Shown one piece after another: positions 33,430 to 42,167 of a DNA stretch of 64,000 nt. Position 1 is the first letter of the stretch, and each line of letters opens with the position of its first letter. A program made the translations under genes and the position numbers. Where the stretch lies: contig DASZFS010000500.1 in assembly GCA_035939575.1 (NCBI GenBank), positions 3,660 through 67,659 of the forward strand, in the 5' to 3' direction. The DNA is from DATKHR01 sp035939575. GTDB taxonomy: Bacteria; Acidobacteriota; Vicinamibacteria; Vicinamibacterales; CAVVIG01. Below the pieces are notes generated by a model. It did not search any database. It had not been told where the DNA came from and saw nothing but the letters and a program-made list of their open reading frames with translations.

Positions 33430-35145
33430 ATGATCCGCACGGGGGCACAACTCATTTGGGAATCCCTGGTCAGGCACCAGGTTTCGACGGTGTTCGGCTA
33501 TCCGGGCGGCGCCATTCTGCCCGCCTATGACGCGATCCTCCAGTACCCGCTGCGTCACGTGCTGGTCCGGCACGAGCAGAGCGCCGCGCACATGGCCGAC
33601 GGCTACGCGCGCGCGTCCGGCCGCCCGGGCGTGGCGATCGCCACCTCGGGCCCCGGCGCGACGAACCTGGTCACGGGCATTGCGACCGCGATGATGGACT
33701 CGTCGCCGATCGTCTGCATCACGGGGCAGGTGTCGAGTCACGTCCTTGGCTCGGATGCCTTCCAGGAGATCGACATCGTCGGCATCACGATTCCGGTGAC
33801 GAAGTACAACTGCCTGGTCCGCCGCGCGGAAGACATCGCGCCTGCGATCGACGAGGCGTTTCGGGTGGCGACCTCGGGCCGGCCGGGCCCGGTGCTGGTG
33901 GACATCACAAAAGACGCGCAACAGGCGTCGATCGAGTGGGATGCGCCGCCGCCGCGCGATGCCGAAGAGCGGCCGGCGCCGCCGCGTCACGCGCCTGAGG
34001 ACCTGGACCGCGCGCTTGCCCTGATTGCCGGTGCCAGGCGGCCGGTGATCCTCGCTGGACGCGGCGTGCTGTTGAGCGGCGCCTGCGAGCAGCTGCGCGA
34101 GTTTGCCGAGCGCACGCAGACGCCGGTGGCGATGACGCTGCTCGGCATCGGGTCGCTCCCCGCCAGCCACGCGCTCAATCTCGGCATGATGGGCATGCAC
34201 GGGGAGGCGTGGGTCAATCACGCGATTCAGCAGTCGGATCTCCTGCTCGCGTTCGGCATGCGATTCGACGACCGCGTGACCGGCACGCCGAGCACGTACG
34301 CGCCGCTCGCGAGGAAGATTCACGCGGAGCTGGATGTCTCCGAGGTGAACAAGATCATCGCGGTGGACGTGGCGCTCGTGGGCGACCTGGCCGGCACGCT
34401 CGATCAATTGCTCTCGCACGTGCCCCGCCTGGAGCACGACGACTGGCTGGCGCACATTGCCGGGCTCAAAGGCGATGTGGCAGTGAGGGACATCCAGCAC
34501 ATGCCCGACCACGGGCGGTTGTTCGCGGCGCATGTGATCCACGACATCTGGCGCATGACGGAAGGACGAGCGGTCGTGGCGACCGACGTCGGACAGCACC
34601 AGATGTGGGAGGCGCAGTACTACCACCACGAGCTGCCGCGATCGCTCATCACGTCGGGTGGTCTGGGCACGATGGGCTTCGGATTTCCCGCGGCGATCGG
34701 CGCGAAAATGGCGTGTCCCGACGCCGAAGTCTGGGCGATCGTGGGTGACGGCGGCTTTCAGATGACCCAGGCGGAGCTCGCGACCGCCGCGCAGGAAGGG
34801 GTCAAGGTGAACATCGCGGTCATCAACAACGGCTACCTCGGTATGGTCCGGCAGTGGCAGGAGTTCTTCTACGGACGCCGCTACTCCTCCACGCCGATCA
34901 GCGGCCCGGACCTCTCGACCCTCGCGGCCGCGCACGGACTGCGGAGCGTGCGGGTCGATACACGCGACCAGGTCGAATCCGCGATCCGCTTCGCCCGGGC
35001 GGCGGAGGGCACGGTCTTGCTCGATTTCCGCGTGGAGCAGGAGGACAGCGTGTTCCCCATGGTGCCCGCGGGCGCGGCGCTCGACGCGATGATTCGACGG
35101 CTCGAGCCATCGCGGCTGGTCGAAACGTCGGCGGATCCGGGCTGA
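33430..35145 (+). CDS. ilvB: Acetolactate synthase large subunit
   Basis: The product is 571 residues. It makes 2-acetolactate or 2-aceto-2-hydroxybutyrate in valine, leucine and isoleucine synthesis. The catalytic glutamate lies in RHEQSAAHMADGYARASG, followed by SGPGATNLVTGIATA. The thiamin diphosphate site is GDGGFQMTQAELATAAQ through NNGYLGMVRQWQEFFY. The FAD/CoA-like central domain and length fit anabolic AHAS. ATG 33430 is preferred because GAGGA lies four bases upstream; an in-frame GTG at 33415 has no such site. The leader peptide and attenuator lie directly upstream, and the regulatory-subunit gene follows after 5 bp. Confidence 0.95.
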   Translation: MIRTGAQLIWESLVRHQVSTVFGYPGGAILPAYDAILQYPLRHVLVRHEQSAAHMADGYARASGRPGVAIATSGPGATNLVTGIATAMMDSSPIVCITGQVSSHVLGSDAFQEIDIVGITIPVTKYNCLVRRAEDIAPAIDEAFRVATSGRPGPVLVDITKDAQQASIEWDAPPPRDAEERPAPPRHAPEDLDRALALIAGARRPVILAGRGVLLSGACEQLREFAERTQTPVAMTLLGIGSLPASHALNLGMMGMHGEAWVNHAIQQSDLLLAFGMRFDDRVTGTPSTYAPLARKIHAELDVSEVNKIIAVDVALVGDLAGTLDQLLSHVPRLEHDDWLAHIAGLKGDVAVRDIQHMPDHGRLFAAHVIHDIWRMTEGRAVVATDVGQHQMWEAQYYHHELPRSLITSGGLGTMGFGFPAAIGAKMACPDAEVWAIVGDGGFQMTQAELATAAQEGVKVNIAVINNGYLGMVRQWQEFFYGRRYSSTPISGPDLSTLAAAHGLRSVRVDTRDQVESAIRFARAAEGTVLLDFRVEQEDSVFPMVPAGAALDAMIRRLEPSRLVETSADPG

Positions 35146-35150
35146 TCCGG

Positions 35151-35672
35151 ATGACGACAATGATCGTCGCGTCCGCCCGCGGCTCGCTGCAGGCTCTGAA
35201 CCGCGTGGTCTCGCTGTTGCGCGGGCGCGATTTCCGGATCGCCTCGCTGACGACCATGGCCTCGGAGACGAGCGAGGTGGTCCGCTTCGCGATTGCGGTG
35301 GACGCCTCGCGCACACGCCCGGCGCGCGTCTCCTCGTGTCTCGACAAGCTCGAAGAAGTCTGGGGCGTCCGCGAACTTCCGCCGTCCGGCGCGGTGACGC
35401 GCGAGCTCGCGCTGGTCAAGGTCGCGGCGGCGGCGCTCGGCGCTGAGCCGGTCGTATCGTCTCTCGCCGCGGGATCGACGCGCGTCCTCGAGCGCAATGC
35501 CGACACCGCGATTCTCGAGATCACCGGCGCGACCGCGGACGTCGAGGCCGTCGTTCGCGCGCTGCCAGCGGCGTCGGTGATCGAGGTCGCCAGGCTTGGC
35601 CCGCTGGTGATGTCGCGCGAAGCCCGGCCGACGACCGCTGCGAATCCGCCGCGATTGCGCCAGACGTCTTAA
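35151..35672 (+). CDS. ilvN: Acetolactate synthase small (regulatory) subunit, divergent
   Basis: The product is 173 residues. Two ACT-like halves are visible: the first starts MIVASARGSLQALNRVVSLLRGRDFRIASLT, similar to the IlvN/IlvH opening but lacking its usual ENKPGVLAR signature; the second begins near RELALVKVAAAALG. Such subunits bind valine and activate IlvB. The gene is five bases after ilvB in the attenuated operon, which supports the assignment despite the sequence divergence. Its TAA overlaps the TAA of the convergent Lrp gene by four bases. Divergence in the effector region may alter feedback control. Confidence 0.8.
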   Translation: MTTMIVASARGSLQALNRVVSLLRGRDFRIASLTTMASETSEVVRFAIAVDASRTRPARVSSCLDKLEEVWGVRELPPSGAVTRELALVKVAAAALGAEPVVSSLAAGSTRVLERNADTAILEITGATADVEAVVRALPAASVIEVARLGPLVMSREARPTTAANPPRLRQTS

Positions 35673-36130
35673 TCCGGGGGCGGCAAGGCTGAAAACGTGC
35701 GCTTGAGGCAGCGCAGCGCGAAGCTCGTCCGCGAGTGGTTGATGCCCGGAATCTTGTACAGCTTTTCACGCAGGAAGCGCTCGTACGACGCTGTGCCCGC
35801 CACCGCCACCTTGATGAAATAGTCGGTATCCCCGGTCAGCAGATAGGCTTCTACGACCTCCGACAGCTTCGCCAGCGCCACCTCGAACCGGTGCAGCGCC
35901 TCATCGTCGTGGTGTTCCAGCGTCACGTACACGAAGGCGGTGTCGGGCAGGCCGAGGAGGCTCTGGTTGAAGATGGTGACATATTTTTCAATCGTCCCCT
36001 GTTTCTCGAGATTGCGCACGCGCGTCCAGCAGGGGCTCGGCGACAACCCGACGCGCGAGGCGAGCTCCGTGTTCGATAACCGCGCTTCCCACTGCAGCTC
36101 CTTCAGAATCCGATAATCGATCTCGTCCAC
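35669..36130 (-). CDS. Lrp/AsnC-family transcriptional regulator
   Basis: The product is 153 residues from GTG 36130, which follows GGGAGGG. The N-terminal helix-turn-helix is DEIDYRILKELQWEARLSNTELASRVGLSPSPCWTRV (given in parts: LSNTELASRVGLSP is the core). The C-terminal RAM/ACT ligand-binding domain contains VVEAYLLTGDTDYFIKVAV. Lrp-type proteins sense amino acids, often leucine. It lies between ilvBN and the branched-chain catabolic genes and is transcribed away from the latter, so control of either or both is likely. It ends in a four-base overlap with ilvN. Confidence 0.92.
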   Translation of the reverse strand: MDEIDYRILKELQWEARLSNTELASRVGLSPSPCWTRVRNLEKQGTIEKYVTIFNQSLLGLPDTAFVYVTLEHHDDEALHRFEVALAKLSEVVEAYLLTGDTDYFIKVAVAGTASYERFLREKLYKIPGINHSRTSFALRCLKRTFSALPPPD

Positions 36131-36281
36131 CGCATCCCTCCCACAAGTGAAGCGCCTGATCGAAACAAAACAGATGATAGTTCAAGTTTTAAGGGAGAAT
36201 ATTCCGCGAAGAGTAGGAACGTAAGATAGTCCGAAAGGATCTTTGCGGGTGCAGGCCATAGAATTGGCAGCGAGAATCTGA
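36131..36281. promoter_or_regulatory. Divergent control region between the Lrp gene and the branched-chain E1 gene
   Basis: This 151-bp gap is AT-rich in its first half and contains the palindrome GAATATTC inside a purine-rich GGGAGAATATTCCGC stretch, close to the general look of Lrp sites. TAGAAT at 36259-36264 could be a -10 box for the E1 gene, but no fitting -35 was found. It is the obvious place for the Lrp-type regulator to act on both directions. Confidence 0.45.
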
Positions 36282-38471
36282 ATGAGCACCTCGGCCAACG
36301 GCACGCTCGTCAGCTGGTTTCGCGACCTGGACGACCTGGATCTCACCCGGGATCTGGAAGGGCGTTCGCTGCGCGTGACCGTCGACGGGGTTTCCTGGGA
36401 ACCGACCCGTCTGCCAGACCTGCCGGCCGAACGCTATCTCGAGTTGTATTACCACATGGCCTTGACGCGCGCCGTGGACCGCGACATCGTCAAGCTCTCA
36501 CGGAAAGGCCTGGCCTTCGGGAAACACCTCATGTGCACGGGCAACGAGGCGAGCGCGGTCGGCGCCACGCACGCGCTCGCGCCAGAGGACTGGATCACGT
36601 TAGGCATTCGCGATCTGGGCGCGTTCGTGGCGCGAGGCGTCGATCCCGCGCGGCTGCTCGCCCAGGCGTGCGGCCGGACGACGGGCCTGACGAGCGGCTG
36701 GGACGGCAGCCTGCACATGGGGAGCCGGCACCACCGGATCGCCGGGCTCGTCAGCCACCTGGGCACGCTGACCGCGATTGGCACCGGCCTCGCGTTTGCG
36801 GATCAGTACCGCAAGACCGGCAACGCCGTGCTGTCCATTGTCGGCGAAGGATCCACGAGCACGGGCGACGTGCACGAAGCGCTGAACATCGCCTCGGTGC
36901 TCCGGCTGCCAATCGTGATTCTGATCGAAAACAATCAGTGGGCGTTCGGCACGCCGTCACGGTTGCAGTACGCCGTGCCGACGCTCGCGCTCAGGGCGCT
37001 CGCGTACGGCAGTCACGTCGAGGGCTACTGCATCGACGGCACCGACGTGCTCAGCGTGTACCAGACGGTGCACGAGGCGCTCGCGCGGGCGCGGACGTCG
37101 CTCGGCATCACGATCATCGAGTCGGTGTCGATGCGTCTCGAAGGGCACTCCCTGGCGGATCCGTTTACGCGGTACGTCCCGGCGGGACAGCTCGAGCTGT
37201 GGCAGAAGAAGGATCCCATCGCGAAATTCCGCGCGCTGCTCCTCGATACCGATCGGGCCGGCGCCAAGGAGCTGTCGCTGATCGACCAGCGCGTTGCGGA
37301 CGAGGTGCGCGCGGCATCGGTGACGGCCGAAGCGGGCGCCGCGCCCGACGCGACCGATATCGAGTCGCACGTGTTCGTGCCGGCGCCACCGGCGCCCGCG
37401 GAGTCGATCGCGCCCGCCAGCGAGGGCACCACCGCGCCGTACTACAAAGCGCTTCATGACGGCCTGCAGGAAGAGATGGACCGCGACCCTTCCGTGTTTC
37501 TCATCGGCGAGGACGTGGGGATTTCGGACGGCGCGTTCAAGATCACGGCCGGACTCTCGAAGCGCTACGACAATCTCGATTGGAACAACTACTGGGACCG
37601 AACGACGCGCTTCGCGCAGCGCCGGGTGATCGATGCGCCGATTGCAGAAGCCGGGTTCAGCGGCCTCGCGCTCGGCGCGGTGCTCGGCGGCCTTCGCGCC
37701 GTCGTGGAATTCCAGTACGCCGACTTCGCGTCGGAAGCCTTCAAGATGATCGTGAACTACGCCGCCACCCAGACGGTGCGCGGCATGGGACCGGTGCCGA
37801 TCGTGTTCCGGCTGCCGTCAGGATGGGCGCCCAACACGTCGCTGTACCACTCGGTCAATCCTGAATCGTGGTTCGCATCGACGCCGGGGCTGAAGATCGT
37901 CGCGCCCATCACCGCCTACGACGCGAAGGGCCTGCTCAAGGCGGCGATCCGCGACGACAACCCGGTGCTGTTTCTCGAGTACAAGGCGCACTACCGGACC
38001 GATCCGGCTCGACTGCCGCCTGAGCTGAACCTCGCCGTTCCCGACCGCGACTACGTGGTGCCAATCGGCGCCGCGCGCGTCGCGCGGGAAGGATCGGCGC
38101 TCTCGCTCATCACCTACGGCTCTCAGGTGCTGCGCGCGCTCGCCGCGGCGGATCAGATCGGCCGCGAAGATGGCGTCTCCGTCGAGGTCATCGATCTGCG
38201 CACGCTGGTACCGTGCGACTACGCGGCCATCACGAAGTCGGTCGAGAAGACCAACCGCGCGCTGGTCACGTGCGAGGCGCCGCGGACGGGCGCCTTCGGC
38301 AACACCATCGTGACCGAGATCGTCCGCCGCAGCTTCGATCACCTCGACGCGCCCGTCCTGCTGGTGGCGGCCGCCGACACGCCCGTGCCGTTCGCCCCCG
38401 CGCTTGAAGAGGCCCATCTGCCGACGACGGCGAAGCTGGTCGCGGCGATTCGCCAGACGCTGGCCTACTAA
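36282..38471 (+). CDS. Branched-chain 2-oxoacid dehydrogenase E1, alpha and beta fused
   Basis: The product is 729 residues. Residues about 40-340 are the E1-alpha part with the thiamin diphosphate motif GEGSTSTGD (188-196) ending in NN at 217-218. After a linker (about 345-385, Pro/Ala rich) comes the E1-beta part, with FLIGEDVGISDGAFKIT, APIAEAGFSGLALGAVLGGLR and FQYADFASEAF. The enzyme decarboxylates branched-chain 2-oxoacids from Val, Leu and Ile and passes the acyl group to lipoyl-E2. No E2 or E3 gene is adjacent. The alpha and beta chains are separate proteins in most bacteria; the fused form is a recognised variant. It is followed after 6 bp by the acyl-CoA dehydrogenase. Confidence 0.9.
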   Translation: MSTSANGTLVSWFRDLDDLDLTRDLEGRSLRVTVDGVSWEPTRLPDLPAERYLELYYHMALTRAVDRDIVKLSRKGLAFGKHLMCTGNEASAVGATHALAPEDWITLGIRDLGAFVARGVDPARLLAQACGRTTGLTSGWDGSLHMGSRHHRIAGLVSHLGTLTAIGTGLAFADQYRKTGNAVLSIVGEGSTSTGDVHEALNIASVLRLPIVILIENNQWAFGTPSRLQYAVPTLALRALAYGSHVEGYCIDGTDVLSVYQTVHEALARARTSLGITIIESVSMRLEGHSLADPFTRYVPAGQLELWQKKDPIAKFRALLLDTDRAGAKELSLIDQRVADEVRAASVTAEAGAAPDATDIESHVFVPAPPAPAESIAPASEGTTAPYYKALHDGLQEEMDRDPSVFLIGEDVGISDGAFKITAGLSKRYDNLDWNNYWDRTTRFAQRRVIDAPIAEAGFSGLALGAVLGGLRAVVEFQYADFASEAFKMIVNYAATQTVRGMGPVPIVFRLPSGWAPNTSLYHSVNPESWFASTPGLKIVAPITAYDAKGLLKAAIRDDNPVLFLEYKAHYRTDPARLPPELNLAVPDRDYVVPIGAARVAREGSALSLITYGSQVLRALAAADQIGREDGVSVEVIDLRTLVPCDYAAITKSVEKTNRALVTCEAPRTGAFGNTIVTEIVRRSFDHLDAPVLLVAAADTPVPFAPALEEAHLPTTAKLVAAIRQTLAY

Positions 38472-38477
38472 TCCCAC

Positions 38478-39635
38478 ATGACGACACGCGTCGAAACCGA
38501 GACCCTTGCGCTGGCCGACGACGAGAAGCTGTTCTCGGACAGCGTGTACCAATTTGCTGATCGCGAAGTGCGCCCGTACGTGCGCGAGATGGACGAGCAC
38601 GCGGCGCTGCGCCAGGAGCTGCTGCCGAAGCTGTTCGATCTCGGCGTGATGGGCATCGAGATCCCGCCGCAATACGAGGGGGCGGGCGCCACCTTCTTCC
38701 ACGCGGTGCTCGCGGTCGAGGCCCTGTCACGCGTGGACCCGTCGGTCGGCATCCTGGTGGACGTGCAGAACACGCTCTTCATCAACGCGCTGCTCCGCTG
38801 GGGCACCGAGGATCAGCGGCGTCAGTACTGTCCGCGTCTCGCCAGCCGGACCGTCGGCGCGTACGCGCTATCGGAGGCCGGTTCGGGGAGCGACGCGTTT
38901 GCGATGGCGACGCGCGCGCGCCGCGCGGGCGACGACTTCCTGCTGACGGGCCGCAAGCTCTGGATCACGAACGCGAAAGAAGCGGACGTGTTCATCGTGT
39001 TCGCGAATGCCAAGCCGGAAGACGGGCACCGCGGCATCACCGCGTTTCTGGTCGAGCGCGGCTGTCCGGGCTTCGCGGTCGGCAAGAAGGAAGACAAGCT
39101 GGGCATTCGCGCGAGCAGCACGTGCGAGCTGCTCCTCGAGGACTGCCGCGTGCCTCACGCCAACGTGCTCGGCGAGGTCGGCAAGGGCTACAAGGTCGCG
39201 ATGGAAACGCTCAACGAAGGGCGGATTGGCATCGGCGCGCAGATGGTCGGCGCCGCCCAGGGCGCGCTGGACTACGCGCTGAAATACGTCCAGGAGCGCA
39301 AGCAGTTCGGCCGGCCCATCGCTGATTTTCAGGCAGTGCAGCATCAGCTGGCCCGCGCGGCGACCGAGCTCGCGGCGGCGCGCCTGATGGTGTACTCGGC
39401 GGCGCGCCTGCGCGACACCGGCCAGCCGTTTCTCATGCAGGCCGCCATGTGCAAGCTGTTCTCCTCGGAGATGGCCGAGCGGGTCACCTCGCTGGCGATC
39501 AATCTCTTGGGGGGCTACGGCTACGTCAAGGATTACCCCGTCGAAAAACTCTGGCGCGACACGAAGATCGGCCAGATCTACGAAGGCACCTCGAACCTGC
39601 AATTGCAGACGATTGCCAAGCAGCTCCTCGGTTGA
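38478..39635 (+). CDS. Acyl-CoA dehydrogenase, probably short/branched-chain
   Basis: The product is 385 residues, the normal length for the family. FAD and substrate-binding blocks include YALSEAGSGSDAFAMATRA and LWITNAKEADVFIVFA. LGIRASSTCELLLEDCRVP and the C-terminal WRDTKIGQIYEGTSNLQLQ, with the catalytic base near Glu369, complete the pattern. The context (fused branched-chain oxoacid dehydrogenase before, methylmalonyl-CoA mutase after) supports oxidation of isobutyryl-, isovaleryl- or 2-methylbutyryl-CoA. It lies in one operon with both neighbours, with gaps of 6 and 20 bp. Confidence 0.92.
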   Translation: MTTRVETETLALADDEKLFSDSVYQFADREVRPYVREMDEHAALRQELLPKLFDLGVMGIEIPPQYEGAGATFFHAVLAVEALSRVDPSVGILVDVQNTLFINALLRWGTEDQRRQYCPRLASRTVGAYALSEAGSGSDAFAMATRARRAGDDFLLTGRKLWITNAKEADVFIVFANAKPEDGHRGITAFLVERGCPGFAVGKKEDKLGIRASSTCELLLEDCRVPHANVLGEVGKGYKVAMETLNEGRIGIGAQMVGAAQGALDYALKYVQERKQFGRPIADFQAVQHQLARAATELAAARLMVYSAARLRDTGQPFLMQAAMCKLFSSEMAERVTSLAINLLGGYGYVKDYPVEKLWRDTKIGQIYEGTSNLQLQTIAKQLLG

Positions 39636-39655
39636 TTCGAGGAGATTGGAACCCG

Positions 39656-41260
39656 ATGAGCACAATCAAGGAATCAGCGCCCGTCTACACCACGATTTCG
39701 GGCCGGGCGATCGCGCCGCTCTACACGCCGGGCGATGTGAGCGGCATCGACGCGGATCGCGACATCGGACGGCCGGGGGCGTTTCCGTACACGCGCGGGA
39801 TTCATGCGTCCGGCTACCGCGGGAAGCAGTGGACGATGCGCCAGTTCGCCGGGTTCGGCACGCCGGAAGAGACCAACGCGCGCTACAAGGAGCTGCTGGC
39901 GGCGGGCGGCACAGGGCTGAGCGTCGCGTTCGATCTGCCGACGCTGATGGGACGCGACCCTGACCACGAGCTGTCGCTCGGCGAGGTGGGGAAGTGCGGG
40001 GTCAGCATCGCGTCGCTCGCCGACATGGAGCGCCTGTTCGACGGCATCTCGCTCGCGGACATCACGACGTCGATGACGATCAACTCGCCGGCGGCGATGA
40101 TCTTCGCGATGTATCTCGTGGTCGCGGAGCAGCAGGGCGCCGACTGGAAGACGCTGTCGGGCACGCTGCAGAACGACATCCTGAAGGAGTTCATCGCCCA
40201 GAAGGAATACATCTTCCCGCCGCGTCCGTCGATGCGGATCATCACCGACATCTTCGCGTTCTGCACGAAACAGGTGCCCGTCTGGAACACCATTTCCGTC
40301 AGCGGGTATCACATCCGCGAAGCCGGCTCCACGGCGCTGCAGGAGCTTGCCTTCACCTTGCGCGACGGCCTCGAGTACGTCGAGTGGGGCGTCCGGGCGG
40401 GTCTCAACGTCGACGACTTCGTGCCGCGCATGTCGTTCTTTTTCAACGCGCACAGCGACTTTTTCGAGGAGATTGCCAAGTACCGCGCCGCGCGCACGAT
40501 CTGGGCGCACGCGATGCGCGATCGCTTCGGCGCCCGGAGCGAGCGTTCGTGGAAGCTGCGGTTCCACACGCAGACAGCGGGTGTGTCGCTCACCGCGCAG
40601 CAGCCCTACAACAACGTCGTGCGGACGGCGATTCAAGCGCTCGGCGCGGTGCTCGGCGGCACCAACTCGTTGCACACCAATTCGCTCGACGAGGCGCTTG
40701 CGCTGCCGACCTCGCGCAACGTCACGATCGCGCTCCGGACGCAGCAGATCATCGCGGCCGAAACGGGCGTCGTGAACACGGTCGATCCGCTGGGCGGCTC
40801 CTATTTTGTCGAGCGGCTGACCCAGGACATGGTCGACGGCGCGCTGGACTACTTCGCGCGCATCGATGCGATGGGCGGCATGGTGGAGGCGATCGAGCTG
40901 GGCTTTCCGCAGCGGGAGATCGCCGACGCGTCCTACCGGTTCCAGCAGGCCGTCGACTCGCACGAGAAGGTGATCGTCGGGGTCAACGACTTCGTACAGG
41001 ACGATGACGATCCGATCGAGGTGCTTTACATCGACGGCGGCGCTGCCGAACGTCAGCTGGCGTCGCTCGAGCGCGTCAAGGCCAGCCGGGATCGGGCACG
41101 CGTCGAGAGAGCGCTCGATCGCCTCCGGCAGGCGGCCGGCACCACGGAGAATCTGATGCCGCCCATCGTCGAAGCGGTCCGTGCCTACGCGACCATCGGC
41201 GAGATGTGCGACGTGCTCCGCGACGTGTGGGGTGCGTACGAAGAAGTGCCGACGATCTGA
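39656..41260 (+). CDS. Methylmalonyl-CoA mutase large subunit (no B12 domain)
   Basis: The product is 534 residues. It covers only the substrate-binding TIM barrel; the C-terminal cobalamin domain is absent, so a separate small subunit must be encoded elsewhere. FPYTRGIHASGYRGKQWTMR aligns with the substrate entry loop, keeping the Tyr that is typical of methylmalonyl-CoA enzymes. IFPPRPSMRII keeps the matching Arg; isobutyryl-CoA mutases replace these residues. Further blocks are LSVAFDLPTLMGRDPDH and GGTNSLHTNSLDEALALP. It interconverts (R)-methylmalonyl-CoA and succinyl-CoA, the end of Val and Ile breakdown. GAGGAG precedes ATG 39656. Confidence 0.9.
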   Translation: MSTIKESAPVYTTISGRAIAPLYTPGDVSGIDADRDIGRPGAFPYTRGIHASGYRGKQWTMRQFAGFGTPEETNARYKELLAAGGTGLSVAFDLPTLMGRDPDHELSLGEVGKCGVSIASLADMERLFDGISLADITTSMTINSPAAMIFAMYLVVAEQQGADWKTLSGTLQNDILKEFIAQKEYIFPPRPSMRIITDIFAFCTKQVPVWNTISVSGYHIREAGSTALQELAFTLRDGLEYVEWGVRAGLNVDDFVPRMSFFFNAHSDFFEEIAKYRAARTIWAHAMRDRFGARSERSWKLRFHTQTAGVSLTAQQPYNNVVRTAIQALGAVLGGTNSLHTNSLDEALALPTSRNVTIALRTQQIIAAETGVVNTVDPLGGSYFVERLTQDMVDGALDYFARIDAMGGMVEAIELGFPQREIADASYRFQQAVDSHEKVIVGVNDFVQDDDDPIEVLYIDGGAAERQLASLERVKASRDRARVERALDRLRQAAGTTENLMPPIVEAVRAYATIGEMCDVLRDVWGAYEEVPTI

Positions 41261-41267
41261 CGCCCGA

Positions 41268-41540
41268 CTAGGGATCGTGCTCGGCTTCGATCCGCCGGAT
41301 GGTTTCGACCTCGGCGTGCTGCTTGTCCCGAACCTCCTTCATGCCCGCACGCCGCGCCTGCTTCAGGTGCGCCTGCTGCGTTCCGTCGGAGTTCACGGCG
41401 AACATCGACAGCAGTCGCTCCAGATCGGTGCTCTGGCACGACGGACACGACGGCAGTGCCGGGTCCGGTGGGTTCGACGGCCGGATGAAGTGCTCGAACC
41501 GTGCGTGGCATGCCCGGCACTCGTACTCGTAAATCGGCAT
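41268..41540 (-). CDS. FmdB-family zinc ribbon protein
   Basis: The product is 90 residues. MPIYEYECRACHARFE is the FmdB-type start, with metal-binding cysteine pairs Cys8/Cys11 and Cys32/Cys35. The C-terminal half is charged and probably helical. Proteins of this type are named after a putative regulator in formamidase and amidase clusters; the role is otherwise unknown. It lies 10 bp after the small cytochrome gene on the same strand and converges on the mutase gene with 7 bp between stops. Confidence 0.87.
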   Translation of the reverse strand: MPIYEYECRACHARFEHFIRPSNPPDPALPSCPSCQSTDLERLLSMFAVNSDGTQQAHLKQARRAGMKEVRDKQHAEVETIRRIEAEHDP

Positions 41541-41550
41541 GCGACCCCCT

Positions 41551-42018
41551 TCAGTGTTTGGGCTTCTCGGTCACGGCGACCTTCGCCAGCGCGCCGGGTT
41601 CGGCGACGAGATCGGTCGTGCCCGTCGGCACCCCGTTGAACTTGAACAAGAAGCCGAGGATATCGAGGTACGTCTGCGGCGACAGGCTGCCCGGGTCGCT
41701 CTGTGGCATGGTCATCTGGATTTCGTCGAGCATCTCGGCGACGGTATGTTCGCGCCATCGGATGAAGAAATCGATGCCCGTGAGCGGCGGTCCATCGCTG
41801 CCGCTGAGATCGTCGCGATGGCAGACCGTGCAGGATTTCTTGTACTGCGCCTGTCCGCGCGCGGCTTGGGCCTCCGAGAACACGCGATCCCACACGGTTG
41901 TGGCTTCGGGTGCCGGAGCGACGGCGCGCGGCGCCGCCGCGCCGTAGCCGGTGCCGATTGCGACGAGCGCGATCGCCGATGAGACGAAACGACGGACAGA
42001 TGACGGCTGCTTCAGCAC
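41551..42018 (-). CDS. Small exported mono-haem cytochrome c (paralogue group 1)
   Basis: The product is about 155 residues from GTG 42018; a TTG at 42036 in the same frame is possible. A signal peptide is followed by WDRVFSEAQAARGQAQYKKS and the haem motif CTVCH. A later MPQSDPGSL segment carries the likely axial methionine. The pattern EAQAARGxxxYxxxCxxCH ... MPxxxPGSL ... NGxPxG is shared with the cytochromes at 57737-58186 and 60234-61004, so the three are paralogues. A perfect TATAAT lies 11 nt before the TTG. The FmdB gene follows in the same unit. Confidence 0.82.
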   Translation of the reverse strand: MLKQPSSVRRFVSSAIALVAIGTGYGAAAPRAVAPAPEATTVWDRVFSEAQAARGQAQYKKSCTVCHRDDLSGSDGPPLTGIDFFIRWREHTVAEMLDEIQMTMPQSDPGSLSPQTYLDILGFLFKFNGVPTGTTDLVAEPGALAKVAVTEKPKH

Positions 42019-42047
42019 GGTGACCCGGTCCCGCAATCGTGATCGCG

Positions 42048-42053
42048 ATTATA
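42048..42053 (-). promoter_or_regulatory. Perfect -10 box (TATAAT) before the small cytochrome gene
   Basis: On the minus strand TATAAT occupies 42053-42048, ending 11 nt before a TTG (42036) and 29 nt before the GTG (42018) of the cytochrome frame. No good -35 box was found at 16-18 bp. If TTG is used the mRNA is nearly leaderless; if GTG is used the leader is about 23 nt. Confidence 0.5.
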
Positions 42054-42090
42054 ACTGCGCGCCGCGGCGCCGGTGCCGCGGCACTGATGC

Positions 42091-42119
42091 TTGACTCGCC
42101 GTCGGGCTGTGCGTAGGCT
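42091..42119 (+). promoter_or_regulatory. Predicted sigma-70 promoter of the NHL propeller gene
   Basis: TTGACT (42091-42096) and TAGGCT (42114-42119) are 17 bp apart. Transcription would start near 42126, leaving a leader of about 42 nt with GAGGAG before ATG 42168. The box pair resembles the one at 58872-58901. Confidence 0.6.
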
Positions 42120-42167
42120 CCGCGCGAACTGTATTCCTCGAATCCTGACCGAGGCGTGAGGAGATTC

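Noticed and set aside
33367..35316. 649-codon open frame opposite ilvB
   Set aside because: ilvB is unmistakable on the plus strand; the opposite frame is compositionally a shadow.
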